Shown: positions 1 through 12,779, counted from the first letter of the stretch. The stretch: 64,000 nt of DNA from Cacajao melanocephalus (GCA_963573385.1 CAUYLG010065820.1:1-64000); one strand, 5' to 3'. Numbers and translations: made by a program. The notes: generated by a model not told the origin, from the sequence alone.

Positions 1-535
1 TTTGATTTGCATTTCTCTAATGACCAGTGATGATGAGCATTTTTTAATATGTTTATTGGTCTCATATGTTGGGAAAACTTGCTAGCCATGTGCAGAAAGC
101 AGAAACTGGACCCCTTCCCGACACCTTATACTAAAATTAACTCCAGATGGATTAAAGACTTAAACATAAGATCTAACACCATAAAAACCCTAGAAGAAAA
201 CCTAGGCAAAACCATTCAGGACATAGGCATAGGCAAAGATTTCATGACTAAAACAGAAAAAGCATTGGCAACAAAAGCCAAAATGACCAATGGGACCTAA
301 TTAAACTCTAGAGCTTCTGTACAGAAAAAGAAACAGTCATTAGAGTGAATCGGCAACCAACAGAATGGGAAGAAATTTTTGCAATTTACCTATCTGACAA
401 AGGGCTAATATCCAGAATCTACAAAGAACTAAAACAGATTTACAAGAAAAAATAACAAACAAATCCTTTCAAAAGTGGGCAAAGGACATGAACAGACACT
501 TTTCAAAAGAAGACATATATGAGGCCAACAAGCAT
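1..535 (-). mobile_element. LINE-1 fragment with inverted 5' segment (twin-primed), cut by window edge
   Basis: Bases 1 to about 60 read as L1 ORF2 3' sequence on the minus strand. Bases about 73-535 read as the immediately preceding L1 ORF2 sequence on the plus strand, ending where the left piece begins in L1 coordinates. A more 3' segment on the left followed by an inverted, more 5' segment on the right is what a minus-strand L1 insertion with twin priming gives. The 3' end and poly(A) would lie left of the window. An 83-codon open stretch (49-300) is only a residue of ORF2. Confidence 0.75.
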
Positions 536-732
536 AAGTCTCAGATTTACTGATAACTTCTAGATGTTTAGTCATGGTTAAAAAGTTGTGGGGCATAACA
601 CTGGCAAGCAATGTGCTGATGATGGCAGGGTAGACATGATTCTCCCAGCTAGTGATTGTTTCTGGATTCTTCCAATAGCTGTGAGTCCCTTAGGCATGTG
701 GCTGCTCTAGCACAACTCTTTCTTCTCTTTCT
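536..732. other. unassigned sequence
   Basis: Short stretch between an L1 fragment and a local tandem duplication. I recognise no repeat family and no coding signal. Confidence 0.4.
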
Positions 733-799
733 CACCACCATGGCCTTGGATGCTGCATCCGACTCTTTCCCACCACCATGGCCTTGGATGCTGCATCTG
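733..799. repeat. 38-bp tandem duplication
   Basis: A unit beginning caccaccatggcc at 733 restarts at 771, so the period is 38. The second copy runs almost to the start of the AT-rich array and differs by about one base. The near identity implies a recent local slippage or duplication. Confidence 0.85.
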
Positions 800-970
800 A
801 CATATACATATATAAACATTTACATATATGTATGGAAGGTATGTTTTTATATATATGTATGTACACCTTCCATACATATATAAATGTGTATATATAAACA
901 TGTATATATATATGTATACCTTCCATACACACAGAAAATGGATACACACACACACACACACACACACACA
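800..970. repeat. AT/GT-rich array with inverted repeats and (CA)n
   Basis: A TA/TG/CA-rich tract. It contains a perfect 16-bp inverted repeat, 825-840 against 865-880, separated by 24 bases. A third copy of the arm core (accttccatac) lies at about 918-928. The tract ends in an uninterrupted (AC)n run at about 944-970. Short open frames in both directions here are only translated dinucleotide repeats. Confidence 0.85.
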
Positions 971-1079
971 TTTGCTAAAGAAGCATTTATCCATCAATTT
1001 CCATGTTTTTAATTGTTTTATTATCTATGGAGATATGTTTCACCTTAGAAACAATGAAATGATGAATTGATCTGTTTAG

Positions 1080-1690
1080 ACATTTCTATTTTAGATCAGT
1101 TTGGTAAATTATATTTTAGGCCAGATTTTTATATGCATTTGCATAGACTTGTGCAAACTTGAAATTTGTTATTTTTTAAAAACTTTCCATGCATTTTGAT
1201 TGTTATTTCTCACTTGCTATTTCTTATTTTACGTGTTTGTATTTTCTTCTTGTGTCTCCAGATTAAATCATTGAGAAATATATCTATTTTATTGACTTGC
1301 CCCTAGGGGAAAGCTTTTTTATTTACATATATGGTTTACTGATTTTATGTTTTCTAACTCATTAATTACTTTTTCATATTTACTTCTTTTTCTTACTACT
1401 TCCTTCTGACAGCTTTCTTAAACACTGCCTTGCTTCAAATGCATAATTCACTTATTTTCATTAAAAAGTATTTAAAGCTATTAACCTATAAATCTCTATG
1501 CACATACACAATGGCATAAATGTTCCAAGCTACATATTTCTGAGCATTGCTTTAGCTCCATCCATAGATTCTAATGAGAAATGTTTTCATTATTATTTTT
1601 TTATTTATGTGACTTTATTTTATTTTCCTAGGGGCCTGGGTTTTCTGTTTTGTTTTCTTTGATTGTTTGTTTCATACAAAAGTTTTAAAA
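1080..1690 (-). mobile_element. old LINE-1 ORF2 fragment (L1M-type)
   Basis: The reverse complement resembles old L1 ORF2. The segments around 1245-1300 (cttgtgtctccagattaaatc then gagaaatatatctattttattga) and 1400-1570 (ctataaatctct followed by a diverged 'ctttagctcc' stretch) match the usual antisense ORF2 order. It is strongly diverged and has no open frame. Edges are approximate. Confidence 0.6.
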
Positions 1691-2496
1691 TAAATTTTAA
1701 AATTAAATGACCTCTTCCTTCTAAATGTATGTTTTGGGTTTTATTTTTATTGTATTGATATAAAATAACATTACAGAAGGCATTTCTAGTTTCGAGGAAC
1801 ATTTGAGTATTTTTTTGCAAAAATAAATATAATTCATCCTCATGAATCATCCTTCACGGGGACTTGGAAAAATATATTTTGTTTTATTTCACATTTTAAA
1901 TTTATTATTATTTGAAAACTATTGAGGGAGTATAACAAAAGTGTAATACAAAGTTAGAAACACAGATATATACTTTAATCAGTTAATATAATACCTATAC
2001 AATTACTACGAAGTACAATGAATAAAACATTGTCAAACAGGCTTTCTATCAGTCCATTATTACCTCTTGAATATTTCTAGTCATTTTATTTGAAAGGAAA
2101 TAGTAGAAATGTATAGATTATATAAATTCATATTCCTCAATATTTAGAATTTTATGTGCAGTCAGATGATGCAAAGTTTTGAGTCAATTTCTCTGAGCAC
2201 TGATTTAATTTAAACTTACCAATTTTAATTCAGAATTAAACCAAGATTACCAACTATTTAAGATACAACTTACCAGGGTCCAAACACCAAGTTCAGTTAC
2301 CACAGCTCCATGTTTAGTGGGTCCTAAATTTCAACTTTAATCCTTCTAAGTTAACCATTCCTGTTTGTAGAGTCTCCATCACGGAGGGCTTGATACACTT
2401 GCATGAAATATCAAATAACAGAGTAGAGAACCAATTTCATCATAAGTGAAATTGTGGGGTGGGTCCATGGAAATAACATTCACTGTTTGAAAAATT
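1691..2496. other. unassigned AT-rich sequence
   Basis: AT-rich sequence between an antisense and a sense L1 fragment. Part may be further diverged L1, but I could not place it. No coding signal seen. Confidence 0.4.
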
Positions 2497-5400
2497 CCAA
2501 GACAAATGAAAATTAAACAATATGCTCATAAACAACCAATGTGTCAAAGAAGAAATTAAAAGCAAAATTTTAAAAATAACTTGAGACAAAAGAATATGGC
2601 CACAAAACATACCAAAATGTACGGGATGTAGCAAAAGCAGTTTAAGGAGGGAAGTTTATAACAACAAATGCTTACATCAAAAAAAGAGAAAGATAAATAA
2701 ACAACCTTATGTTATTCCTCAAGAAAATAGGGAAAAAAAACTATTAAGCTCTAAGCTAGTTAAACGAAAGAAATAATAAAGATCAGAACAGAAATAAATG
2801 AAGTAGACACTAGAGACACAATAGAAAATATTAACAAAACAAAGACATTTTAAAAGATGAACAAAATTAACAAACATTTAGCTAGAATAAGAAAAAGAGG
2901 GTGAAGTCTCAAATAAATAAAATCAGAATTTAAAGAGGAGACATTACAACTGATATCAAAGAAATACAAAGAATCATAAGAGAGTATTATGATTAAAATA
3001 TCAACAAATAGGATAAGCTAGAAGAAATATGTAAATTATAATACACATACAATCTGACTGAATGAAGAGACATGGGAACTATAAGCAGACCAATAGTGAG
3101 TAAGAAGACTGAATCAATAATAAAATGTTTCACATCAAACAAAAGTCCAGGTTCACTGATGGGTTCACTGCTGTTCCCAAACATTTAAAGAACTGATTTT
3201 TTCTCAAACTCTCCCAAAAAACGGAAAGAGGGAATACTTGCAAATCAGTTTATGACACGCAAATCACCCAGATACCAAAGCCACACAAGGATACTTTAAG
3301 AGAGGAAAATTACAGGCCAAAACTCTGATGAACATAGATGCAAAAATCCTCAACAAAATACTAGTGAACTCAATTTAACAGCATATTAAAGGAAACATCA
3401 AACATAATCTGGTGTAATTTATTTTTGAAATCCAAGGGGAGTATAACATATGCAAATCAAAAAATGTGACATGCCACATCAATAGAATGAAGGACAATAA
3501 CCACATAATAATCCTAATAGATGCAGAAAAAGCACTGGATAACATTCAACATTATTTCATGATAAAAACTTTCAACACATCAGGTATAGAAGGAATATAG
3601 GTATAAAACAGATAACAATAAAGCAAAGGATATAAATGACAAACCCACATCATACTCAATGAAAAAAGTTGAAAGCTTTTTCCCTTAGATCAGGAACAAG
3701 AAAAGGATGCCCACTCTCATCACTTCTATTCGATGTATTACTGGAAGTCCTAGCCAGAGCAATTAGGCAAGGTAACAAAATAAGTTAAATTGTTCTTGTT
3801 TGCAGATGACATGATCTTATATACATATAATAATTCTTCACTAAAACGCTTTTAGAACTAATAAGCAAAGTTAGTAAAGTTTCAGGATACCAGGAAAACA
3901 TGCAAAAATTAGTAAGGTTTCTACATACTGACAATGACTCTGCCAAAAAAAAATCAATAAATAATATCAGTATCAATAGCTACAAAAATTGAAATAGTTA
4001 GAAATAAATTTAACAAAAGAGGTAGAAAACCTATACACTGAAAACCATAAAATGTTGATAAAAATGAAGACACAAATAAAATTTTAAAAATTTATGTTCA
4101 TTGACTGAATGCATGAATATTGGTAAAGTGTCTATACTACTCAAAGCAATCTATAGGTTCAATGCAAATCCTATCAAAATTCCAATGACATTTTTTTCAC
4201 AGAAACAGAAAAAAATATATAAAATTTGCATGCAACTACAAAATATCACAAACAGAACATGCAATCATGAGAAAAAAAAAAAAGCTGTAAGTTTCACACT
4301 ACCTGACTTCAAAGTATACTTAAGATATAGTAATCAAAATATTTTTCTGTCTGGCATAAAAAGAGACACATAGACTAATAGAATGGAATTGGGAGCACAG
4401 ATATAGTGACACATTTACAATCAATTGATTTTGGCAAATATGCCAGTAACACACGATGGGGAAAGACCAATCTTATATAAATGGTGTTGAGACAGCTGGA
4501 TATCCACATACAGAAGAATGAAATTAGACCCTAATCTCCTACTATCTATAAAAATCAACTGAAAATGTATTGAAGACTTAAACATAATTTCTGAAACTGT
4601 AAAATTACTAAAAGAAACCTTCATACATTGGTCTGGCCAACAATTTTTTTTTTTGGATATGACACCAAAAGCACAGGCAGCAAGAGCAAAAATAGACAAA
4701 TGGGATTACATCAAACCAAAAAAAGGTTCTGAACAGCCAATAAAACAATCGACAGAGTGAATAGACAACCTATAAAATATAAAAATAATATCTGCAAACC
4801 ACACATCTCATAAGGAATTAATATCAAAAATATACAGGGAACTCAAACAACTCAATAGCACAAAACTGACCCCGTTAAAAAATGAGCAGAGGACCTTAAT
4901 AGACATTTCTCAAAAGAAGACATACAAGTAGCAAAGAGACATGAGAAAAAATGTTCAAAATCACTAATCATCAGAGGAATTCAAATTAAAACTGAAATGA
5001 GATATCACCTCAAACCTGTTAGAATGTCTATTATCAAAAAGTTAAAAGAAAACTACAACGAAGGACTTGCTGAGGATACAGAGAAAATAGAACCCTTATG
5101 CACTGCTGATGGGATTCTAAACTAATATGGCCATTGTGCAAAACAGAATGGAGGTTCCTCATATAATAAAAGTAGAAATACTGTATGTTCCAGCAAATTC
5201 ACTACAGGGTACATACACAAAGGAAATGAAACCAATGTGTTGAAGAGATAGTTGCACTCCTGTGTTCACTGTAGTATTATTCACAGTAGCGAAGATCAAT
5301 CAACCTAAGTGCCAATTAACAAATGAATGGATAAAAAGAATTAACAGATATGCACAATGGAATACTATTCAGCCATAAAAACGTCATCTTGTCATTTGTG

Positions 5401-5818
5401 ACATCATGGGTAAACCTGGTGGGCATTAAATTTAAAAAAAGCCATGCCAAGAAAGACAAATACTGAACAATCTTACTTACATGATAAATCCAAAAAGATT
5501 GAGCTCACAGAGATAGAGAGCAGAATGGTGTTTACCGGGGCCTGGGAGGTGGGAAGAACAATTAGGGAGATATTGGCCAAAGGATACCAACTTTCAGTTA
5601 CAGGAGGAATAAGTTTATGAGATGTATTGTACAACATGGTGACTATACTTAATAACAATACATTTTATTATTGGGAATTGTTGAGAGTTGATTTTAAGTG
5701 TTCTCAACACCAAAATATGATAAGTATGTGTGAATTGATGCATGTTTATTAGCCCAAATTAGCAATTTTACAATGTAAACATATTTTAAAAGATTATTTC
5801 ATATACAATAAATATCAG
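2497..5818 (+). mobile_element. 5'-truncated old LINE-1 (L1MA/L1MB-like), ORF2 half plus 3' UTR
   Basis: Sequence follows L1 ORF2 order on the plus strand: reverse-transcriptase part (about 3300-3800, including the region encoding the YADD-type motif, broken here), the C-terminal part (about 4100-5400), then a 3' UTR whose last 200 bases (gactatacttaataacaata, later gataagtatgtgtgaattgatg) match the medium-age L1M 3' end. The reading frame is interrupted many times, so it is inactive. Length about 3.3 kb against about 6 kb for a full L1. The start is approximate; the first clear match is the 'aaaattaaacaa' stretch near 2507. Confidence 0.85.
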
Positions 5819-5823
5819 CAATT

Positions 5824-5855
5824 GCACAAAAGCAATTGCTTTTGTGCCAACCTAA
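5824..5855. mobile_element. collapsed MADE1 (mariner-derived MITE) forming a perfect palindrome
   Basis: Bases 5824-5847 form a perfect 24-bp palindrome. The following ccaacctaa completes the MADE1/Hsmar1 terminal repeat (cttttg-gcaccaacctaa type). MADE1 is normally about 80 bp with two long arms and a middle. Here only the inner part of the left arm and the whole right arm remain, so the middle and the outer left tip are missing. It sits directly after the end of the L1M 3' UTR. Confidence 0.7.
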
Positions 5856-7410
5856 TATATACCATATTTTTCAATTAAAAAAAGGCATAAAACTATGGTG
5901 ATGAAACATTGGCCAATTTTTGCAAAAACAGATATATAGACCATGTAAGAACATATCTCCTTTAGTTTTGATCCAGCTTCTAGAAATAAAATTTGCCTTG
6001 TGATAGAAAAGTAACTCTTGGAAGAGCTCAATAAATAAATGAATTCAATTTTTAAACCCAGAAAACACAAAATCTCTGCAGGTAGAGACTATCAACTAAA
6101 TTTACTCACCCTAGCTGATTGGAAAATCCTTTCTTCCATAGATATCCTGGCTGCTGCAATTCTTTCACTGAAATATCAATACTTGGATCTAATTCACAGG
6201 AATTCAGGAAGAAGCTCCTCCAAGATTCCAGTTGGATTCTGTTTCTAAGGGAAACTCAGAAAAGGGAGGTTATTGAGAAAACCACAACCCCCTAGTCTGC
6301 AGTTAGTCATGGGGCTCAGCTGACACTCAACTCTCCCTCCTCCACTTTTTATTCTAAATCTCCCTCTTTCCTTGCCATCCCCTTAGCTGAAGTTGTTCGT
6401 GGATATGCAATTTAGATTCATCGTCTCAGTGTTCGGCTACTGCGCTAGATTATCTGGAGAATACAGCCATCCCAAAAGATGCAAGTTTTGCAGGATACTT
6501 TGAGTTCTCTCTTCCCCTTCCTCTGCTCTCCTACTCTTTTTCCATAATGTTGCTATAATTTTTTTTTTGATACTTGTTTTTCTTTGTAGAATAACTAAAT
6601 TTACTATTGTATATCAATTGATCATTGTTTAACTCTACATACATCATTTCATTCTTGAGCATTACAATTGTTTTTATGGAACTGCTTAATCAAAGAGTGC
6701 TTTCAGATGGTCTTTTTATAAATCTAAATCATCATATAAGGAACTTTTTATCATTTCCTTTTATTTAAATATTATAATAATTGCTAAAATGATTGATTTT
6801 GTTTTTGTTAATACTTTGAAAGTAGATTTTATTATTTCCTCATATGCAGTGGAAAATCTGTTGCTCAACTCTCTTCTTTGTATATTGATTTCTATTTCTA
6901 AGTATTGAATTTTCTCATTCTCATTATTACAGGTGTTCTTAAATGTTTATCATATTTCTAGATATTTCCTGCTCTTCTGTTTGACACTCAGTCTGTCATT
7001 ATTTATCATTTCCAGTTATTTTATTTTAAAGATTTTATAACCCTGTTGAAGCTCCCAATATCATCTTTTGGGTTTACAACTCTATGAGGACATTTTTTTA
7101 TCTTCACGGTAAATCATTAGTTCCTTTTTCTGCTTCATCTGTTTGTTTCTTTTTTTCTATAGCAGCTATTTCCCTATTTTTTTTTCTATTTCTTTATAGT
7201 AGCTACTCTTTAATAAGCTTCAACTGTAAGGCTAACCTTTTGAGATTAGATAGGTAACTGCCATACCTTCAGATGGAGATGGCTGGTCTTGGATTCATAC
7301 AGTATCCTGTTTCTCTCTAGCAATGAGATATCATTGTGCCTTTGGAAACATTTTTGTTTTCTTTTCTTTTGGGTCCTCCTCTAAGAATCGCTTCTGAACT
7401 CACTTTCACT
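5856..7410. other. unassigned AT-rich sequence
   Basis: No recognisable coding region or repeat family. 6300-6540 is richer in pyrimidines; 6560-7200 is T-rich and may be very old antisense L1, but the match is too weak to call. Confidence 0.35.
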
Positions 7411-9990
7411 CTGAAGTGAAGGGAAATTTGCCACAAAGGGAATTAAGGAAAAGGTTCTCCAGGGACAGAAGCTCACTTGCACTTGCTTTATCTGTTCTCA
7501 GCCTGGAGTGTTATTTTCTGACTAGAGATGAAGAAAGGTCAGAAGATGATCTGCAAAGGCCAAGATATATTAGAGAGAGAAAGAAAGAGAGAAGAAAAGA
7601 ATCACAAGAATCACAAGGAAAAATCTTCCACAACCAGTCCTTCTCCAGAATTAGATCTTCTAATCAAAATGGTGCTATCTACCATGTCTGGAGTCTCTCA
7701 TAGGTTGAGGTTTATTCCTCAGATATCTAAAGCTCTCTTTCTCATCTGAAGCATCTTAAGAGTTGTAATTCTGGAAAGAGGTGAATATTGTCAAGATTAT
7801 TATTTTAAATTTTTATTTCTTTAAATGTCTCAATTTGTATAACCAAACTGATATTAATTTCTTCTGTTCTGATGACACAATTGCATCACTGTTTCCTCTG
7901 TGGGGAGAAATAAATAAATATTTTAACAACAGGAATGAACAATGATCCCTGCAAAATTCTTCCATCATAGGATATTGAAATTAAAAGCTGACTATAAGAG
8001 AATACATTATTTTCTTTAATTCAAGGCCAATTGATTCTGTCTCTTTTGCAATACCACACATGAGATTTATGCCATTTATTTTATGCAGTGCACAGCAGAC
8101 TAATTGGCTTACTATTGAATTTTCATATTTGTTCCAAAGGATTGATTACATCAGCTTGTTAGATAAAATGATTATTGCTATATATACTTATGTGTTAATT
8201 ATTTTGAGTAAAAAATTATTTTGAAATTAGTAAATCAAAAGCAAGTAAAAGCCACAATTTGTATATTATGAAATAGCCAATTTAATCTTTACTAGAACTA
8301 CAAATTAAGTCTGTTGCATTTTTTATTCTTAAATAATCCTAGTTATATTTTCTTTCTAGTAATCATTACAGCAAATGGATACTGATGACTATAGTTCTAA
8401 AATCCAAGTGGAGTAAGGCATGTATAGAGTAAAAGTGAATGTAGCATTCCTTTTCTTCCAATTTTTTTGAGATGTGTGATTATGAATATCTATAGTAGAA
8501 ATTCATTCACATGAAATATTGAAGCCAAAGTTAATGTATTTTCTTCCCTATAATAAATCTGTAGCTTGTACATATAAAAACTGAAATTCTTGATTTATTC
8601 TGTATGACAAATGAAAACATTTACAAACTTGGAATTTCTGTTAGCACAGTTAAACAGGAGTGCACTAAAAATGAAGAAAAATACATCTAATAGGCCCCAT
8701 GTGTAGAAATAGTAAAATCTCAAACAAAATATATTATAATAAAGAAAATGCTGGAATAGTAAATAAGCAGTATGAAAATTGCATGAATAATTCAACAAAT
8801 TTTAAGTGATAATTTAGACATTTTGAAGGGAAATTAAGAATAAAGGTTGACACTGTATCCTTAATTCACTTTCTTCTTCCTCAGTCATTTTAGAAGATAA
8901 TATTTTCTACTTTATTTTCTACTGTATACTGGTATTATGGGTTTATATCCAATGACAAAAATATTTGAAATTATTATGCATGCTTTTACAACAAACTTTG
9001 GGAAGTAAAATTTGAATAAAGTAATATTTTCAGTATTGAACAAAGAAAATTCTACTAGTCTGTGGTAGCAACACTTATTTCACACTGTAAAGGAAAACGA
9101 TGTATGGGCATAGGAGGACCATCCTGCAATTCTTCATCATTACTATCATGTGCTTGTGATGAGCTTTGAGGTACTAACTGAATCTCAAGACTAGTGTAGT
9201 GTTGCCTTTAGAATCTAACTGGGCAGCAGACCCCAATGCTCAGATTCCCAAAGGAGATTCTAAAATTGAACAGAAATGGTTTTACAGCTCTGCTCAGAGG
9301 AAAACATGTTATTGTGAACATATATTCAGAAGGTTATTGGGTTGGAGTGGGGATTTATATGAAGCCTGTATTTTCCTATCCTTAGCCCTCTGTGCTATAG
9401 TACACTTTTCATTTTTATTTTTGAGTGCTATCCTTTCCTTTAGACTACTTCCCCTCTTCCACTATGTTATTACTATGAGAATCAATCATCCAATATTGCA
9501 TGAAGAACTTCAGGGTTAGAGTCTAAAAAAATCTTCGATCCTTAGGATTCAATTATTGAACACATACTTAAGTATGAAAAAACTGTACTAGAATTATTAT
9601 GCAAAACCCTCCTCGTAATTTTGCCTTTGTCTTTTGAGTTTCTTGGAGCTACTTGTGCTCTCTCTTTCTCTGTGATGATTTGGTAAGGTCAGTTTTTTGT
9701 AAATGAATTGATTTAATTAACCAAAGCAAATACAGAAAAACAATCTTTTTTTTTTGTTGTTTAATGTCATCCAAAATTAACTAATTTTGATCACTACAAA
9801 AAATCAAAGAAATGTGTGATGTCAATGAAAATGGCAGAGTGTGTAGCTTTGGTACAGGCCAGTACTGTTACAGAAGCATCAAAATTTTGAGCAAAACTTT
9901 CAGAATCAACTTTAGCAGAATTATGGACAATAAATAAACGTTTACAGCAAATAAGTATACATTAAAAATTTTTAAAGATAACTTTAAAAA
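7411..9990. other. unassigned sequence, no gene seen
   Basis: Contains a short purine-rich stretch near 7570-7620 (agagagagaaagaaagag type). Open frames of 95, 73 and 106 codons occur at 7416-7703, 7528-7749 and 9199-9519. None shows a domain, signal or biased composition I recognise, and they lie in AT-rich DNA where such frames arise by chance. Confidence 0.4.
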
Positions 9991-10319
9991 AGTTAAGAGA
10001 GCTTGCGATTTTTTTTTTTTTGGTGTGTGTTTGCATTATTTATTTTCACCCTTTCCTAGTGCTCTGCCTAATTTTGCAATGGTATTGGAAAAAGTAGCCC
10101 ATATATCTACTGTGGCACCCTTCTCCCTTATTTTTTTAAGGAGCAGAGCAGATATTACTCTTAAGAAGTATGTTTATCTGTTTTTATGTATCTGTGGGCT
10201 ACTGATTACAGGTCAGGTGACTATGTATATATACACACACACATTCCTAAAGAATCCACATGTAAACTTTTAGCACAGTATCACAACACAAGATCAACAC
10301 AAGAATTAATTGTATTTCA
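9991..10319. other. unassigned sequence starting with a T run
   Basis: A 13-base T run ends near 10021. The rest shows no repeat family or gene. Confidence 0.35.
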
Positions 10320-10830
10320 AAGAATTTTCAATGAATCATCTAAAAAATAAATTTTAAAACATTCAATTTGCAATAGTATCTATAATAATAAATAATAAGG
10401 AATAAACTAAGTACGTGAAAAATTTGTACACTGAAAACTACAAAACATTGCTGAAAGAGACTAAAGAAGACTTAAATAAGTGGAAAGACATCTCATGTTC
10501 ATGGATTGAAAGATATTACTTTTAAGACAATACAACAAAAGTGAGCTAGAGTTTAAATGCAATTTCTGTCATTATTGCAATGATATTTTTGTATAAATGG
10601 AAAAATCAGTTATCAAATTAATATGTAACTCTAAGGGCCCCATAACAGCCAAAACAATCTTGAAAAAAAGAGAACAAATCTGGAGGAGTCATACATTCTG
10701 ATATCAAAACTTATTAAAAAATTTTCTTAATCAAAACAATGTTGTAATGGCATGAGTATAGGGAAGTAGACTGCTATAATACAAAATAATTGAGAGTCCA
10801 GATGTAAATATATATATGTTTGGCCAATTT
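10320..10830 (+). mobile_element. old LINE-1 ORF2 fragment, part 1 (split by Alu)
   Basis: Follows L1 ORF2 order on the plus strand (gaaaactacaaaacattgct near 10432, caatcttgaaaaa near 10655, ctgatatcaaaacttatt near 10700). It is interrupted at 10831 by an Alu and resumes at 11103. Strongly diverged and non-coding. Confidence 0.75.
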
Positions 10831-11102
10831 TTCTTTTCCAGTTGCCATGCTGGAGTGCAATGGTGCAATCTCAGCTTACTGGAACCTCCACCTCATGGGT
10901 TCAAGCAATTCTCCTGCCTCAGCTTCCTGAGTAACTGGGACTACAGGCATGTGCCACCATGCACAGATAATTTTTGTATATTTAGTAGAGATGGGTTTTC
11001 ACCATGTTGGCCAGGATGGTCTCAATCACTTGACCTCGTGATCCACCAACCTCAGCCTCCCAAAGTTCTGGGATTGCAGGCATAAGCCACCTTGCCTGGC
11101 CA
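10831..11102 (-). mobile_element. Alu (about 270 bp) inserted in L1
   Basis: Antisense Alu: the reverse complement carries the standard right-arm start and both monomers. The tail-proximal part (10831-10850) has a small deletion in the usual oligo(dT)-gagac region. Flanks repeat ttggccaattt at 10820-10830 and ttggccaatt at 11103-11112, a target-site duplication, and the interrupted L1 resumes in register. Confidence 0.92.
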
Positions 11103-11925
11103 TTGGCCAATTATTTTTTAACAAAGTTGCCAAGATCATTCAAGGAGATAAAATAGTCTCTTTAATAAATTGTGCTGGGAATACTGGATTTTGACCTGTC
11201 AGTAAATGAAAAGAGATACTTACTTCACACTATAACAAAAATTAGCTTAAAAATAAACATTCAAATATAAGAAGTAAAACTACAATTTTCTTATAAAAAC
11301 CGCAAGAGTAAATCCTCTTGACCTTGATTTGACTATGACTTCTTAGATACAATAAGCGTACAAGCCACAAAAGAACACATAAACTACAATACAAAAGATC
11401 ATTTTTCAAAATGTATCATCAATAAAGTGATGACAAAGTACGAAATAGAAAAACAAATATTTGCCAGTCATATATCTAATAAGGATCTAGTACACATACT
11501 ATATAAGGAATTTTTACAACTCAACCTAAAGACAACCCAATACGAAAACAAGCAAATGACTTTAGTAGACATTTCTTCTAAACCTACATGCAATTGACTA
11601 ATCAACACATACATTGAAAACAGATGCACAAATATTCATAAAAATATTCATTGCAGCACTACTGACTGTAGCTAAAATGTAGAAAAAATCCGCATGTTTA
11701 TAAACAGATGTATGGATAAGCAAAATGTGTTATATCTACATAATGGAATATTACTGAGCCGTAAAAATGAAGTTGTGATCCATATTACAAAGTAGATAAC
11801 CCTCAAAAATGTTATGCTAAGAGAAAGCTAGACCCAAAAGTCACATATTAGATCATTCTATTCTTATGAAATTCTAAGAATAGGTAAAACAGTAATAGAA
11901 ATAAAAAGTGATTGGTGGTCGTCTG
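11103..11925 (+). mobile_element. old LINE-1 ORF2 / 3' fragment, part 2
   Basis: Continues the L1 interrupted at 10830: 'acaaagttgccaagatcattcaagg' type sequence at 11121, then the C-terminal ORF2 order to about 11920. Diverged, no open frame. Confidence 0.75.
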
Positions 11926-11944
11926 CTTATTATGAGATTGTTTT

Positions 11945-12330
11945 GAGAAAGCTTGGTAAAGCTTGAGCAGAAAAATGTGCAGGAAACTTTACCAGAGGGT
12001 CCTTCACCACGGCAATGCTCCTTTTCATTTATTCATGAAACAAGGGCAATTTTGCCAGATTTTCAATGGGAAATTATTAGGCTTCCACCTTAAAGTCCTG
12101 ATTTGGCCCCTTCTGACTTACTTTTGTTTCATAATCTTAAAAAATCTTTAAAGGGAGCCCACTTTTTTTCAGTTAAGACTGCATTGACTGCATGGTTAAA
12201 TGATTAAATTCCCAGGACCCTCAGTTCTTTAGGGGTAGACTAAATGGTTTGTATCATTGCTTACAAAAGTGTCTTGACTTTAATGGAGATTATGTTGTGA
12301 AATAAAGTTAATAGTATTTTTTAATCCTTT
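11945..12330 (+). pseudogene. mariner-like transposase relic (C-terminal half)
   Basis: Translation in shifting frames gives the conserved Tc1/mariner-type order. First comes an HHGNAP-like catalytic-D motif near 12008 (the first Asp replaced by Gly). Next is a stretch corresponding to SPDLAPSDFFLF near 12090-12130, then LKxxLKGxHF near 12135-12165, and finally a C-terminus ending LDFNGDYVVK followed by a stop at 12303-12305. Several frameshifts lie between these blocks, so it cannot make a transposase. I cannot name the exact mariner family, and terminal inverted repeats were not identified. Confidence 0.72.
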
Positions 12331-12779
12331 TTTTTTTAAACAAATTTTTTGAAGTCTCCTTCAAAAGAGGGATTAGAATTGCTAAGCTTAGGTAGGTAGG
12401 TAAGGTTAACTTCCATCATTCAGTAGGATTAAAGGTGCAACTGATAATATTGATTATAAAACATAGAGTTGCTAATTTAAATCTAAATAAAATTGATATA
12501 AATTCTAAAATTATGTAGAAGGAAAGACATTGATTTACTATTGTTATTCAATACATGTTAAATGATACCATCAATGATGCCAGAATGGTTAAATTAAAAT
12601 TGCTGCTTGATATATGTTATTTCCTGAATCTTTCTCTCTTTCCCAAATTTAATGGCAGTGGTCCTTGTACTTATGCCAAACCTTTGGTAACAAATTTGGA
12701 GTCAACTTTTGCCTTTATATCATAGTTTCAGTTTTCTGACAATAATTTAATTTACCAGTGTCTTAAAATATAACCATCT
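12331..12779. other. unassigned sequence
   Basis: AT-rich sequence after the mariner relic, with a small (gtag)n-like stretch near 12392-12406. It may include mariner 3' sequence or upstream parts of the CR1-type LINE that follows. No gene seen. Confidence 0.35.
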
